59,452 bases of DNA from an uncultured Spirochaetaceae bacterium (GCA_944389075.1 CALXLA010000008.1:1-59452); one strand, 5' to 3'. Shown: positions 9,541 to 19,059, counted from the first letter of the stretch. A program made the numbers and translations. Notes: a model not told the origin generated them from the sequence alone.

Positions 9541-10596
9541 CTACCTTATGAATCCAGATGCTATCACTGTATCGCCATCATATACCACAGCGCTCTGGCC
9601 GGGAGCCGCGCCTTTGACATATGAGAAAAACTTCATATCGAAACCATCAGCGGTTGCCATTACCTCTGCATCAGCCCCGGGAGAAGTGCTTCTTATCTTC
9701 ACCTGATAAGTCTTCCCTTCATCGAAATGGTCTGCTCCTACATATACTGCATCAGAGGCAGAGAGCATCGTGCTATGAGTCTCCTCCTCGGTACCGACTA
9801 TGACCCTGTTCCTATCCTTGTCGAGAGCTATCACATAGAGGGGCTCCGTATATGCGACATTCAGCCCCCTGCGCTGCCCTATCGTGTAATGCCAGTATCC
9901 TTTATGCTCACCGACCTTGCGGCCATCAGCCATCACGATATCACCGGTCTTATCCGGTGTTGAGAGAAGCACTGAATAATCACCGCCATAGAAGTCCTGG
10001 CTTTCAGATGAACCCGGTTCATGGAAGCCAAGCTCCTCATCGATAGCCCTGATCTGGTCCTTCGTATAGGAGCCGAGCGGGAAAAGAGTCCGTGCAAGCT
10101 GTTCCTGGGAAAGCCGCGAAAGGAAATAGCTCTGGTCCTTCCTCAGGTCCTTCGCCTTCAGGACCGCATACCGGTCTCCCCTCTTCTCGATCCTCGCATA
10201 ATGCCCCGTCGCGAAATAATCGAAATCAATGAGCTCAGAAGCTCTCTCAACCATCGCGCCGAACTTCACTTCTCTGTTGCACCAGATGCATGGATTCGGA
10301 GTATGGGCAGCAAGGTACTCCTCACGGAATCTGGAGAGCACTGCCTTCTCATAGATATCAGAGCAATCGATTATATGATGAGGGATCGAAAGGGATGAGC
10401 AGACTCTGGCAATCGTTTCCAGATCCTTTGATTTATCAGGGCAGTAGCAGCTGTTATTGCCCGCAGGGACAGGGAAAGGAGAATTCTCCTTCCAGATAAG
10501 CATTGTCACACCTTCGACTTCATAGCCTTCTTTTTTAAGAAGATAGGCGGCAACCGACGAATCGATGCCACCTGACATTCCTACAAGAACTTTCAT
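9541..10596 (-). CDS. mnmA: tRNA-specific 2-thiouridylase MnmA with unusual cysteine pattern
   Basis: This enzyme transfers sulfur to C2 of U34. The ATP-pyrophosphatase loop [15 protein letters not shown] is at residues 6-20. The first catalytic Cys is Cys106 in [12 protein letters not shown], where Cys103 forms a CxxC pair with it. The second, persulfide-forming Cys of the family (E. coli C199, in the GICF motif) is replaced by Tyr in [13 protein letters not shown] at residues 50-52 adds further cysteines. GHYARIEK and [11 protein letters not shown] are conserved. The gene lies 25 bases after livF, has no Shine-Dalgarno sequence, and has TAGCAT seven bases before its ATG. Confidence 0.9.
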   Translation of the reverse strand: MKVLVGMSGGIDSSVAAYLLKKEGYEVEGVTMLIWKENSPFPVPAGNNSCYCPDKSKDLETIARVCSSLSIPHHIIDCSDIYEKAVLSRFREEYLAAHTPNPCIWCNREVKFGAMVERASELIDFDYFATGHYARIEKRGDRYAVLKAKDLRKDQSYFLSRLSQEQLARTLFPLGSYTKDQIRAIDEELGFHEPGSSESQDFYGGDYSVLLSTPDKTGDIVMADGRKVGEHKGYWHYTIGQRRGLNVAYTEPLYVIALDKDRNRVIVGTEEETHSTMLSASDAVYVGADHFDEGKTYQVKIRSTSPGADAEVMATADGFDMKFFSYVKGAAPGQSAVVYDGDTVIASGFIR

Positions 10597-10621
10597 GTTA
10601 AAAATGCTATCAGATTATCCT

Positions 10622-11350
10622 TCAAGCACCAAGATAGGCCTTCTGGACACTTTCATTGCTAAGGAGATTCTCTCCTGTATCCTCAAGGACAATACGGCCA
10701 TTCTCAAGCACATAGCCATAATCGGAGGAACGGAGAGCAAGACGTGCATTCTGCTCGACAAGGAAAACCGTAAGCTTGTTCTCCTCGTTGATGATCTTGA
10801 TCTTGCTGAAAATATCCTGGACAACAAGTGGTGCAAGACCCAGTCCCGGCTCATCGAGCAGGAGAAGGCGCGGAGACGACATGAGCGCCCTTGCGATAGC
10901 CATCATCTGCTGCTCACCGCCTGAAAGGGATCTTGTCTTCTGTTTCCTTCTCGCACCGAGAATCGGGAAGAAATCATACATCTCCTCCTTCTTGCGTGCG
11001 ATAAGCGCATTGTCACGGACCATGAAGGCACCCATATCGAGATTCTCCTCGACAGTCATATCAGCAAAGACATGGCGTCCCTCTGGAACGAGGGCTATCC
11101 CTTTCTGGACAATGAGGTCCGTCGTGAGCTTCTGATGCTTAGGCTGGCATATGACCTGATCTTCATATGACACCTTCCCATCCTGAAGCGGAACCAGCCC
11201 GACTATAGCATTCATAAGCGTGGACTTTCCCGCCCCATTGGCACCGATAAGGGCCACGATATCTCCCTCATTGACGGACATCGAAACACCGGAAAGCGCT
11301 CTGATGTTCCCATATGATACAGATATATTCTCGATATTCAGAAGCGTCAT
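10622..11350 (-). CDS. livF: Branched-chain amino-acid-type ABC transporter ATP-binding protein LivF
   Basis: This is one of the two ATPase subunits of a high-affinity hydrophobic amino-acid importer. Its 242 residues contain Walker A GANGAGKSTLMNA, the ABC signature LSGGEQQM and Walker B LLLLDEPGLGLAP. The subfamily marker FVVEQN/FLVEQNARLAL is present at the D-H loop region. The ATG overlaps the livG stop as TGATG. It is the last gene of the importer unit, just upstream of mnmA. Confidence 0.93.
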   Translation of the reverse strand: MTLLNIENISVSYGNIRALSGVSMSVNEGDIVALIGANGAGKSTLMNAIVGLVPLQDGKVSYEDQVICQPKHQKLTTDLIVQKGIALVPEGRHVFADMTVEENLDMGAFMVRDNALIARKKEEMYDFFPILGARRKQKTRSLSGGEQQMMAIARALMSSPRLLLLDEPGLGLAPLVVQDIFSKIKIINEENKLTVFLVEQNARLALRSSDYGYVLENGRIVLEDTGENLLSNESVQKAYLGA

Positions 11351-12129
11351 CAGATTTCCTCCCTGCCAAGATAGGCTTCGATTACATCCTTGTTCGACTT
11401 GATTGAATTAGGAGTTCCTTCCGCGATCTTCATCCCGAAGTTGAGCACAGTAATCTGATCGCAGATATTCATCACGAGCTTCATATCATGCTCGATGAGG
11501 ACGACAGAGACTCCAAGGGAACGGATCTTCTCTATCACGGACATCAGATGAGCAGTCTCCGCAGGATTCATGCCGGCTGCAGGCTCATCGAGGAACAGGA
11601 GCTTCGGCTCTGCGGCAAGCGCCCTTGCGATCTCAAGTTCCCGCTGCGTTCCATAAGGGAGATTCCTCGCATACTCCTGCGCACTGTTGCTGATATCGAA
11701 GAAAGCAAGCCATTCCATCGCCATGCCATACATATCCATGTTCTCCGAATTTGCGAACATATAGCTCTTGATGGCCTGCACAAAGCGATTCCTGAACGGA
11801 TCAGTACCGACCTTGAAATGCAATCCAAGCATGACATTCTCGACAGCTGTGAGATCTTTATAAAGCCTTATATTCTGGAACGTGCGGGCAATGCCAAGGC
11901 GGCTTATCTTCCATGCAGGAAGCCCTGTTATATCCTTTCCGTCGAAGATGACTTTGCCGGAAGTAGGCTTGTCCATACCTGTAATCTGATTGAAAAGCGT
12001 TGTCTTGCCTGCTCCATTAGGACCGATGAGCCCTGTCACGAGCCCCTGCTCCACCTTGAAGCTCACATCATTCACAGCAATGACACCACCGAATTCCCTT
12101 GTAAGGTTCTGTGTTTCGAGTATCCTCAT
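11350..12129 (-). CDS. livG: Branched-chain amino-acid-type ABC transporter ATP-binding protein LivG
   Basis: This is the second ATPase subunit of the importer. Walker A is GPNGAGKTTLFN and Walker B is LLFLDEPAAGMNP, followed by VVLIEHDMKLVM. The signature region reads PYGTQRELEIARAL, as is usual in LivG, where the ABC signature is degenerate. The start at 12129 (MRILETQ) is chosen over a longer frame because it gives an ATGA overlap with livM. The protein has 259 residues. Confidence 0.93.
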   Translation of the reverse strand: MRILETQNLTREFGGVIAVNDVSFKVEQGLVTGLIGPNGAGKTTLFNQITGMDKPTSGKVIFDGKDITGLPAWKISRLGIARTFQNIRLYKDLTAVENVMLGLHFKVGTDPFRNRFVQAIKSYMFANSENMDMYGMAMEWLAFFDISNSAQEYARNLPYGTQRELEIARALAAEPKLLFLDEPAAGMNPAETAHLMSVIEKIRSLGVSVVLIEHDMKLVMNICDQITVLNFGMKIAEGTPNSIKSNKDVIEAYLGREEI

Positions 12130-13040
12130 ACAGCACCTTCCTTCTTCTTGCCGAAAAGACGCTTCTTCTCGCATCCGTAGCGGAACTTATCGCGTCCGAG
12201 TATACCCTGTGGCCTCCATACCATCATCACGACGAGAATCAGGCCGAAGATCATCTGCTTTGCCTGCGCAGGAATGACATTGGTAAGACCTGTAAGCTGA
12301 GGGAAATACGAGATGAACTGGATTATCACGGCACCGAGTATGACAGCCTTTCCATTGCCCATGCCGCCAAGAACGACTGTGCAGAGAACCATCACAGAGA
12401 CCATGAACGTATAGGATGCAGGCGAGACTGTCAGCGTATAAGCTGTCTGGAAGCATCCGGCGATTCCGCCGACTGCAGCTCCAAGCACGAAGGATACGAT
12501 CTTGTACTTGGTAACATCGATTCCATTCGAAGCAGCTGCGACCTCATCTTCCCTTACAGCAGTCATCGCACGTCCGATGCGGCTATGAAGCAGCCTCTGG
12601 AAAAGGAGATAGAAAATGAGGACAAATGCCCAGATGAGAATAATGAAGGCCCATTTGTTCCTCGACATGAAGACATAGCCGAAAAGCTCTACACGGGGAA
12701 TCTGGCTGATACCTACAGGATTGAGGTTAGTCGCCACATTCCTGATGATCTCGCCAAGTCCGAGAGTCGCGATGCAGAGATAATCGCCTTTGAGACGAAG
12801 AGTCGGCACGCCAATCAGGAAGCCGATAACTCCCGAGATGATAGCTGCGACAGGAAGCGAAAGCCAGAAGGAGAAGCCAAGTACCTTGCAGATGATCGCA
12901 GTCGCATAGCTTCCGACGCAGAAGAATCCTGCGTGGCAAAGCGAGAGCATTCCCGTGTATCCTGTTATGCAGTTCTGGCCGATTGCCATGATTGCGTAGA
13001 CACCTGCATATATGAGTATGAGCTGGAAGAAATTAAGCAT
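12126..13040 (-). CDS. livM: Branched-chain amino-acid-type ABC transporter permease LivM
   Basis: This is a polytopic inner-membrane permease of 304 residues with about eight to ten hydrophobic helices. The family core NCITGYTGMLSLCHAGFFCVG lies near the N terminus, and VPTLRLKGDYLCIATLGLGEI is the conserved cytoplasmic loop. It is shorter than E. coli LivM, as in many anaerobes, but close to the common length of about 300. The start shares its A with the livH stop (TGATG). Confidence 0.93.
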   Translation of the reverse strand: MLNFFQLILIYAGVYAIMAIGQNCITGYTGMLSLCHAGFFCVGSYATAIICKVLGFSFWLSLPVAAIISGVIGFLIGVPTLRLKGDYLCIATLGLGEIIRNVATNLNPVGISQIPRVELFGYVFMSRNKWAFIILIWAFVLIFYLLFQRLLHSRIGRAMTAVREDEVAAASNGIDVTKYKIVSFVLGAAVGGIAGCFQTAYTLTVSPASYTFMVSVMVLCTVVLGGMGNGKAVILGAVIIQFISYFPQLTGLTNVIPAQAKQMIFGLILVVMMVWRPQGILGRDKFRYGCEKKRLFGKKKEGAV

Positions 13041-13960
13041 CAGACCTTCTCCCTCTCGTTCTTGCCGAGTATTCCATCTGGCTTGACCAGAAGGATTATG
13101 ATAAGTACAGCGAAAGCCACTGTATCCCTCATGCCATTAGGGATATGAAGAAGCGGTGCGCCTACAGCCTCAAGTATTCCGAGGAGCACTCCGCCAATCA
13201 TAGCACCCTGTATATTGCCGATGCCGCCGATTACAGCTGCGACAAATGCCTTGAGGCCTGTCATCGTTCCCATCGAAGGATAAACGCGGAAATCGAAAGC
13301 TGCCAGCATACCGCCAACTGCGGCGAGTGCGGAACCTATTGCGAATGTCAGGGATATCACCCTGTTCACATTGATACCCATAAGCATCGATGTCGGCTGA
13401 TCGAGGGATGTCGCCCTCATCGCCTTTCCCATCCTCGTCTTATTGACGAAGAACGCAAGGAGAACCATCATCGCCACAGATACTATAATCACAAGAATCT
13501 GATGAGGCGTGATCGTGACACCTCCGATATGGATGGGTTCATTTTCGAAAGGATATGGGAAGCGGCGCGATGTCGTTCCGAATATCCAGGCAGCACCATT
13601 GGAGAGGATGAATGACACGCCGATTGCCGAAAGCAGAGGAGCAAGACGATTCGCATTCCTCAGTGGCTTATATGCCACGCGCTCTATGAACATTCCCAGG
13701 AATGCACAGAATGCCATGCTTATGACCATTGCGATGAAGAAGCAGAAAATCGTCCACATCCCAGGTTCTGCAGCTCCTGCAAGCGCCTCATAAACAAGAA
13801 GGCCTACAAAAGCACCGACCATAAGGACATCTCCATGAGCGAAGTTAATGAACTTCAGGATACCATAGACCATGGTATACCCGAGAGCAATCAATGAATA
13901 TATCGCTCCGAGCGTAATGCCATTCACGATATACTGCATGTAGAGTGTGAAAGTGCCCAC
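13040..13960 (-). CDS. livH: Branched-chain amino-acid-type ABC transporter permease LivH
   Basis: This is the permease that pairs with LivM to form the membrane channel. It has 306 residues and about eight helices. Conserved elements are GAIYSLIALGYTMVYGILKFINFAHGD near the N terminus, and KTRMGKAMRATSLDQPTSMLMGI, the ATPase-coupling loop. It lies 95 bases after livJ, separated by a hairpin that probably lowers permease expression relative to the binding protein. Confidence 0.94.
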   Translation of the reverse strand: MGTFTLYMQYIVNGITLGAIYSLIALGYTMVYGILKFINFAHGDVLMVGAFVGLLVYEALAGAAEPGMWTIFCFFIAMVISMAFCAFLGMFIERVAYKPLRNANRLAPLLSAIGVSFILSNGAAWIFGTTSRRFPYPFENEPIHIGGVTITPHQILVIIVSVAMMVLLAFFVNKTRMGKAMRATSLDQPTSMLMGINVNRVISLTFAIGSALAAVGGMLAAFDFRVYPSMGTMTGLKAFVAAVIGGIGNIQGAMIGGVLLGILEAVGAPLLHIPNGMRDTVAFAVLIIILLVKPDGILGKNEREKV

Positions 13961-14005
13961 AAATGCCTCCGGAAGCTGTTCAGCTAATTACATTAAACAC
14001 AGAAA

Positions 14006-14034
14006 GCTGCCGGAAGGTATACACCTCCGACAGC
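14006..14034 (-). terminator. Attenuator-like hairpin between livJ and livH
   Basis: On the minus strand GCTG-CGGA pairs with TCCG-CAGC around the loop, each arm carrying one unpaired base, followed by TTTCTGTGTTT. It lies between the binding protein and the permeases, a common place for partial termination or mRNA protection. Confidence 0.55.
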
Positions 14035-14055
14035 ATATACTTATAGAAAAGGGAA

Positions 14056-15240
14056 TCAGTCTACCTGTACGATCTGTCCGTTCTGCACCTGGAATGCACC
14101 GACATAGACAGGTGTTGTGCCTTCTACATCATAGACACCCTGGCTGGCAACAAGGTCGCCATTCTCTGCGAAGTTGATGATACCATTGGCGCCTGCGAAA
14201 TCAGTGGTTGCCTCGATCTGATCGCGGAGAGTGGAGCGGTCGACGCCCTCGCCTGCTCTCTTGATCGAATCGGCAAGGATGTATGTGGCATCATAGGAGT
14301 TCGTCGCGAATGAGTCAGCCTCATCGCCATTGTATGCTTCTCTGTATGCAGCCTGGAAATCAGTGAGGATCGTCGATGCTTCTGCCTGTGCAGGTCCTAC
14401 ATAGATGACACCATCCGTATAATCACCAGCCAGCTGGTAGATCATCGGATCTGAGAAGCCATCTGATGAAAGATATGGACCAACGCCAAGCTGGGCACCC
14501 TGCTCAAGGATCTGGGCATCCTCAACTGTATAATTAGGAATATACACGGCCTCAGGATTTGCGCTCTTGATTCTTGCGAGCTGTGTTCTGAAGTCCTTGT
14601 CTCCGACCATGCATGTCTCGCTTGCCACAATATTGCCGCCAAGAGATGTGAATGTCTCCTCAAGCCCCATCGCAAGACCCTGGCTGTAGTCATTCATCGC
14701 ATAGAGCATTGCGAGATTCCTGTATCCGAGGACCTGATAGAAGTAATATGCGGCAACCTCAGACTGGAGTGAATCCGATGGGACAGTCCTGAATACATAG
14801 TTCTTTCCATCAGGATTTGTCCTATCCTGGTTCGTGACATCCTTATGTGTCGCAGATGGGCTGATCATAACGATGCCATCTTCCATGCACCTCTGGGCAA
14901 CAGCAAGAGCAGGAGAAGTGAAGACAGGTCCGATAATCGCGAGGACATTGTCGGAATAAGCAAGCTTCTCATAGCTCGCGATTGCTTTGTCGACAGTGCC
15001 TTCGCTGTCTTCTGCAATCAGTTCAAGCATCTTTCCGTTCACACCGCCAGCTTCGTTGATTTCATCAATTGCAAGGCGTGCTGCATTGGAACATCTGATT
15101 CCATAATTTGCATTGTCTCCTGTAAGAGGGCCGATGAAGCCAATCTTATAGGTGTTTCCATCATCTTCGCTGCTGCCACCGGCAAATGCGCCAGCAATGC
15201 AGAGCATAGCTACAAGAAAAACAGCAAAAACCTTTTTCAT
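14056..15240 (-). CDS. livJ: Branched-chain amino-acid-type ABC transporter substrate-binding protein
   Basis: This is the periplasmic binding protein (type 1 fold, Peripla_BP_6) of the importer. It has 394 residues with a signal peptide ending near AGAFA, so signal peptidase I cleavage is likelier than a lipobox. The mature part starts TYKIGFIGPLTGDNANYG and contains the substrate-pocket element SPSATHKD. GGAGGT lies eight bases before the ATG. It is the first gene of the unit. The ligand could be Leu/Ile/Val, another amino acid, urea or an amide; the sequence alone does not decide. Confidence 0.92.
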   Translation of the reverse strand: MKKVFAVFLVAMLCIAGAFAGGSSEDDGNTYKIGFIGPLTGDNANYGIRCSNAARLAIDEINEAGGVNGKMLELIAEDSEGTVDKAIASYEKLAYSDNVLAIIGPVFTSPALAVAQRCMEDGIVMISPSATHKDVTNQDRTNPDGKNYVFRTVPSDSLQSEVAAYYFYQVLGYRNLAMLYAMNDYSQGLAMGLEETFTSLGGNIVASETCMVGDKDFRTQLARIKSANPEAVYIPNYTVEDAQILEQGAQLGVGPYLSSDGFSDPMIYQLAGDYTDGVIYVGPAQAEASTILTDFQAAYREAYNGDEADSFATNSYDATYILADSIKRAGEGVDRSTLRDQIEATTDFAGANGIINFAENGDLVASQGVYDVEGTTPVYVGAFQVQNGQIVQVD

Positions 15241-15276
15241 AAAACCACCTCCAAGTGTTCACGAAAAGTTAATCTG

Positions 15277-15305
15277 TGTATACAGAAATTCGTATTATTA
15301 TGCAA
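15277..15305 (-). promoter_or_regulatory. Promoter of the liv operon
   Basis: On the minus strand TTGCAT is followed by 17 bp and TATACA. The predicted start gives a leader of about 30 bases that includes the GGAGGT of livJ. Confidence 0.65.
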
Positions 15306-15404
15306 TATCTCAACAGGCACGTGAAAAGAAAATAATAATAAAATATTGAGAAGGCTGAACTTAGCAAAAACAAAAGAATATTGTACCAAATCAATTCCAG
15401 GCTA

Positions 15405-15433
15405 TTGCAATATGCATGGCAATTATGTTAAAT
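15405..15433 (+). promoter_or_regulatory. Promoter of tRNA-Arg(CCT)
   Basis: TTGCAA is followed by 17 bp and TTAAAT, about 32 bases before the 5' end of the tRNA. Confidence 0.55.
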
Positions 15434-15465
15434 TAACGCGAGCAGAAATTTTTCATATCTCAAAA

Positions 15466-15539
15466 GATCCTGTAGCTCAGCTGGATAGAGCGTCCGCCTC
15501 CTAAGCGGAAGGTCAGCAGTTCGAATCTGCTCAGGATCA
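15466..15539 (+). tRNA. tRNA-Arg (anticodon CCT)
   Basis: A complete cloverleaf is seen: acceptor GATCCTG/CAGGATC with discriminator A, D arm with AGCTCAGCTGGATAGAGC, anticodon stem CCGC/GCGG around loop CTCCTAA, and T arm with GTTCGAATC. CCA is not encoded. It reads the rare AGG codon. Confidence 0.97.
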
Positions 15540-15584
15540 CTCCAGGAAGTTTCCTCCTTGCTTTCTGGCCAATTCCTGTTATTC

Positions 15585-15610
15585 ATGCCTCATTATGAGG
15601 CATTTTATTT
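15585..15610 (+). terminator. Terminator of tRNA-Arg(CCT)
   Basis: ATGCCTCA-TTA-TGAGGCAT forms a perfect eight-base stem followed by TTTATTTT. Confidence 0.85.
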
Positions 15611-15632
15611 TCCAGAAACTATAAAGGACTTC

Positions 15633-15654
15633 GCCAGGGTTCTACGTCCCTGGC
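15633..15654 (-). terminator. Hairpin after topA
   Basis: GCCAGGG and CCCTGGC form a perfect seven-base stem just after the topA stop. The T tract on the minus strand is weak. Confidence 0.5.
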
Positions 15655-15662
15655 AACCTCTC

Positions 15663-18182
15663 CTACTGTGGCTGGCTCTTCTTCCTGTAGACTGTCCGCT
15701 TCCTTGGCTCTGGAGCTGCAAGCGCAATCTCTTTCGCACGCTCTTCGGTTATAGCCATAGGATCCTTCTTGTCATCACCCTTGAGCGCACAGTTCCTGTC
15801 GCCCCATTTGATATACGCGCCGTAACGTCCTGATACAAGCGCCAGGCTCTTTCCTTCAAGGTCCTGGAACTTCTTCATAGGACCTGCTGGCTTTTCAGAT
15901 GTGATTGCATCTATATCCACATTGTAAGGATCGGTGACTCTTGTATTCTTGCCATTGTACTGCGCATAGAAGCCAAAAGGACCATGGCAGAGCATGACAG
16001 GATTGCCATCCCTATCCTCTCCTATGTTTTTCGGAAGCTCGAAAAGCAATGCGATTTCATCAGCGGAATAGGATGATGCCTTCTTCCCTTTCGGAAGCGT
16101 CACTGTCTTACCATCGCTTTCACGCTTGAAATACTCACCGAACCTTCCTGAAAGGGCAACGATTCCGGGAACCGGCTCTGCTGGAGCGGCTTCGGCAGGA
16201 TACAGTATCCCATGAGCATCATTGTCAGTGAATGTACCGGGGAAATACTTAGTCTGGTCTATCGAAGCCATCTTATTCTTTCCCGTAGCGCTTTCAATCA
16301 CATCGGCCTGAAGGTATGGACCGAACTTGCTTGTCTTTATCTCATATCTCACAGTATTGCCGGCTTCCTCAAATGAATAGGAAAGACCTGTAAGATGCAA
16401 CGTCTTCGCATCTGTGCGCCTTACGCCGACACGGACAGTATCAATATCCCTGGCGAGCCCGGAGAATGAATCACTGCCACGCCAGAAGGCATCAAGGAAG
16501 CTGTTCTTCGCGAGCTTTCCGTCTGCGATCTTGTCAAGGGAAGACTCCATCTCGGATGTGAAGCTGTATCCGATATACACAGGGAATGATGACTCGAGGA
16601 ACGAATCGACGAAGAAGCCTGTGAATGTAGGAACAAGCTGATCCTTTACCCTGAGGACATATTTCCTGTCAATCAATGTAGAGATTATCGTGGCATAAGT
16701 CGAAGGACGTCCGATCCCCTCGCTCTCAAGTTTCTGCACAAGCGATGCCTCATTGTATCTTGCAGGAGCTTCTGTCTTATGGTCCTTGACCTCAACGCCC
16801 TCGGCTTTTACGGTACTGGAGACAGCATCAAGCTTCGGAAGGATGCCTTCTTCTTTCTCATCATCATCGCCAGATGCGGAATAAAGGGCAAGGAAACCCG
16901 GGAACTTGAGTGTCGTACCTGAAGACTGAAGAGTATAGCGTCCAGACTGGAATATGACAGTAGTAGAGCTCTTCTCAGCTTCCCTCATCTGCGTTGCGAG
17001 AGTGCGTCTCCAGATAAGCGTATACAGCTTCAGCAGATCACCCGAAAGACCTGTATCCTCCGGCCTCCTGAACTTATCGCCAGCAGGCCTTATAGCCTCA
17101 TGAGCTTCCTGGGCAGATGCCTGGCTCGCCTTGTAGTTCCTGACTCTCGCCGAAAGATATTCCTTTCCGAACATGGCCTCGACCTGCTCTCTCGATGCAT
17201 TTATGCATTCCTGCGAAAGCGTCGGGGAATCCGTTCTCATGTATGTTATGAAGCCATTCTCATAAAGGGACTGTGCAAGAGCCATGATCTCGCGGACTCC
17301 CTTCCTGAGCTTCCTCGAGGCATCCTGCTGCAGCGTCGATGTCGTGAAAGGCTTTGCAGGCTGTGAAAGGATATCCCGATAGGAGATGCTGAGAATCGAC
17401 ACCCCGCCTTCCATTATCTCGGAAGCGATGCGCTCGCCATTCTCCCTGTCAAGCTGGATGACGCCATCCTTTATCCTGCCTGTTTCCTTATCATAGCTTT
17501 TCGATGAGGCCACCTGCTTGTCATCAATAGCTGTCAGCACTGCCGGGAATACAGAATTCCCGGAAGAAAGCGTCGCTTCGACAGAGCAGTAGCCTGAAGA
17601 CACGAAAGCCCTTCTGATCTTCTCTCTCTCGACAATGAGCTTCAGCCCCGGGGACTGGACGCGGCCTGCGCTGTAGCGGCCTCCGAGCTTGCGTGAAAGC
17701 ATCGGTGATATCCCATAGCCCTGCAGACGATCAACCGTACGTCTTGCCTCCTGCGCGGCAACGAGATTCATATCGATCTCACGGCACGATGAGAATGCCT
17801 TTGTGATCGCCTGCCTTGTTATCTCATGGAACACCATGCGGTACACAGGGCATTCCGGCTTGAGCTGATTGAGAAGCTGCCATGAAATCGACTCGCCTTC
17901 CCGGTCCTCATCGGTTGCGAGAATAAGCTGCTCCTTGCCTTTGAGCGCCTTCTTCATTTCAGCAAGGACCTTCTTCTTCTCATCCTCTATTACATATTCA
18001 AGCGCATAGCCATTATCGACATCGACACCATATACACCTGTCGTAGGATTTGGAGCAAGCTCAACGACATGCCCCTTCGATGCAATCACCGTGCATGAAG
18101 ATGGAAGATACTTCGAGATTGTATTCGCTTTTGTAGGCGACTCAACGATTATAAGTGTGCTTTTTGCAGGATCAGCAATCAA
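15663..18182 (-). CDS. topA: DNA topoisomerase I
   Basis: This type IA enzyme relaxes negative supercoils. It has 839 residues. The Toprim domain starts at IIVESPTKANTI and contains ATDEDREGE. The catalytic Tyr lies in GFITYMRTDSPTLS near residue 315. The C-terminal third carries topoisomerase C-terminal repeats (FGEYFKRESDGKTVTLPKG, FGFYAQYNG, YGAYIKWGD) and no four-Cys zinc ribbons, unlike E. coli TopA. No ATG is available; the start is TTG at 18182, seven bases after GGAGG. That ribosome-binding site partly overlaps the stop codon region of the upstream gene, so the two are co-transcribed. Confidence 0.95.
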   Translation of the reverse strand: MIADPAKSTLIIVESPTKANTISKYLPSSCTVIASKGHVVELAPNPTTGVYGVDVDNGYALEYVIEDEKKKVLAEMKKALKGKEQLILATDEDREGESISWQLLNQLKPECPVYRMVFHEITRQAITKAFSSCREIDMNLVAAQEARRTVDRLQGYGISPMLSRKLGGRYSAGRVQSPGLKLIVEREKIRRAFVSSGYCSVEATLSSGNSVFPAVLTAIDDKQVASSKSYDKETGRIKDGVIQLDRENGERIASEIMEGGVSILSISYRDILSQPAKPFTTSTLQQDASRKLRKGVREIMALAQSLYENGFITYMRTDSPTLSQECINASREQVEAMFGKEYLSARVRNYKASQASAQEAHEAIRPAGDKFRRPEDTGLSGDLLKLYTLIWRRTLATQMREAEKSSTTVIFQSGRYTLQSSGTTLKFPGFLALYSASGDDDEKEEGILPKLDAVSSTVKAEGVEVKDHKTEAPARYNEASLVQKLESEGIGRPSTYATIISTLIDRKYVLRVKDQLVPTFTGFFVDSFLESSFPVYIGYSFTSEMESSLDKIADGKLAKNSFLDAFWRGSDSFSGLARDIDTVRVGVRRTDAKTLHLTGLSYSFEEAGNTVRYEIKTSKFGPYLQADVIESATGKNKMASIDQTKYFPGTFTDNDAHGILYPAEAAPAEPVPGIVALSGRFGEYFKRESDGKTVTLPKGKKASSYSADEIALLFELPKNIGEDRDGNPVMLCHGPFGFYAQYNGKNTRVTDPYNVDIDAITSEKPAGPMKKFQDLEGKSLALVSGRYGAYIKWGDRNCALKGDDKKDPMAITEERAKEIALAAPEPRKRTVYRKKSQPQ

Positions 18183-18193
18183 ACAACAGCCTC

Positions 18194-19012
18194 CTAGATC
18201 TTGCTGAAAATAAACGCATCGCCTTCGTCCGGGTTCGGATTTCTGAAAAGTATAGCGTTGGCAATTCCGGATGCTTTTGTCTCATATGCTATCTTCTGCA
18301 CGCCGTCCTCCATAAAGAAGCGGCAGGTTACTTCCATATCAAACGTTAAGCCGAGTGCGCTTGTCTGAATGTACGCAGAAGTCGAATCATAGTCAATGAC
18401 AATCCTGTCAAGCCGCCATCTTGAAGGCTTCATTACCGATGTATTCAGTTTTTCCGCATTGATCCTGTAAGCAACTGCTGCGATGCTGTCGCCATTATAG
18501 TCTTCCCACTTTCCTGCCTCAGCAGATCCCAGCGGATAGAGCGGGAATATGCGCACCTCAGTCCCATCAGGCTCTATTATGAAGATATTCAGGAACTGCC
18601 CATAGACATTATCATGGCCAGTCTCGATGCGGAGGGTCATCTCTTTCATCCGCCCTCTGTTGTCATCATCGGTCCTGTTCTCCCATCTGTAGATTCCATC
18701 CCATGAACCTGTGGCGGCAGTGTCCCAGGCTACGGCTATATCATTATTTACACTATCCCTTGCAGCAACGCAGATCTGGTATTCCCTGCCTGATTCAAGG
18801 CCCCTGATCTGATAGCTGTCCGCATCGGCATCAAGGCGCACGATGGGGGTATTATCAGCATAGATATCGTAGAACACAGCACCTTCAACAGGATTCCACG
18901 AAAGATCCACACCCGTCGGAAATGGCTCGGATTCAAGCTTGAGATCTCCTCCAGCCAAGCCGAAAGCCGCCGCAATCATGAGGAAAACCATGAAAAAAGT
19001 TCTTTTTGGCAC
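18194..19012 (-). CDS. Secreted protein with an FN3-like domain, function unknown
   Basis: I do not recognise the family. The 272-residue product starts with a hydrophobic signal peptide (FFMVFLMIAAAFGLAGG). Residues of about 30-100 look like a fibronectin type III fold: GVDLSWNPVEGAVFYDIYAD, then YQIRGLESGREYQICVAARD. The remaining 170 residues look beta-rich (IYRWENRTDDDNRG, FFMEDGVQKIAYET) and may be a ligand- or glycan-binding domain. The start is GTG at 19012, behind GAGGT and a TGGACA-N16-TAAAAT promoter. It is transcribed into topA. Export to the periplasm or surface is likely. Confidence 0.75.
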   Translation of the reverse strand: MPKRTFFMVFLMIAAAFGLAGGDLKLESEPFPTGVDLSWNPVEGAVFYDIYADNTPIVRLDADADSYQIRGLESGREYQICVAARDSVNNDIAVAWDTAATGSWDGIYRWENRTDDDNRGRMKEMTLRIETGHDNVYGQFLNIFIIEPDGTEVRIFPLYPLGSAEAGKWEDYNGDSIAAVAYRINAEKLNTSVMKPSRWRLDRIVIDYDSTSAYIQTSALGLTFDMEVTCRFFMEDGVQKIAYETKASGIANAILFRNPNPDEGDAFIFSKI

Positions 19013-19031
19013 TTCTCTACCTCATTTCCAG

Positions 19032-19059
19032 ATTTTACAGAAAAGGATGAAGTTGTCCA
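19032..19059 (-). promoter_or_regulatory. Promoter of the FN3-like gene and topA
   Basis: On the minus strand TGGACA is followed by 16 bp and TAAAAT. The plus-strand promoter of the neighbouring lipoprotein lies back to back with it. Confidence 0.5.

Noticed and set aside
12111-13148. Open frame of 345 codons on the plus strand
   Set aside because: It is antisense to livM and the livG start, has a low-complexity charged composition, no domain and no ribosome-binding site. livM has clear family motifs.
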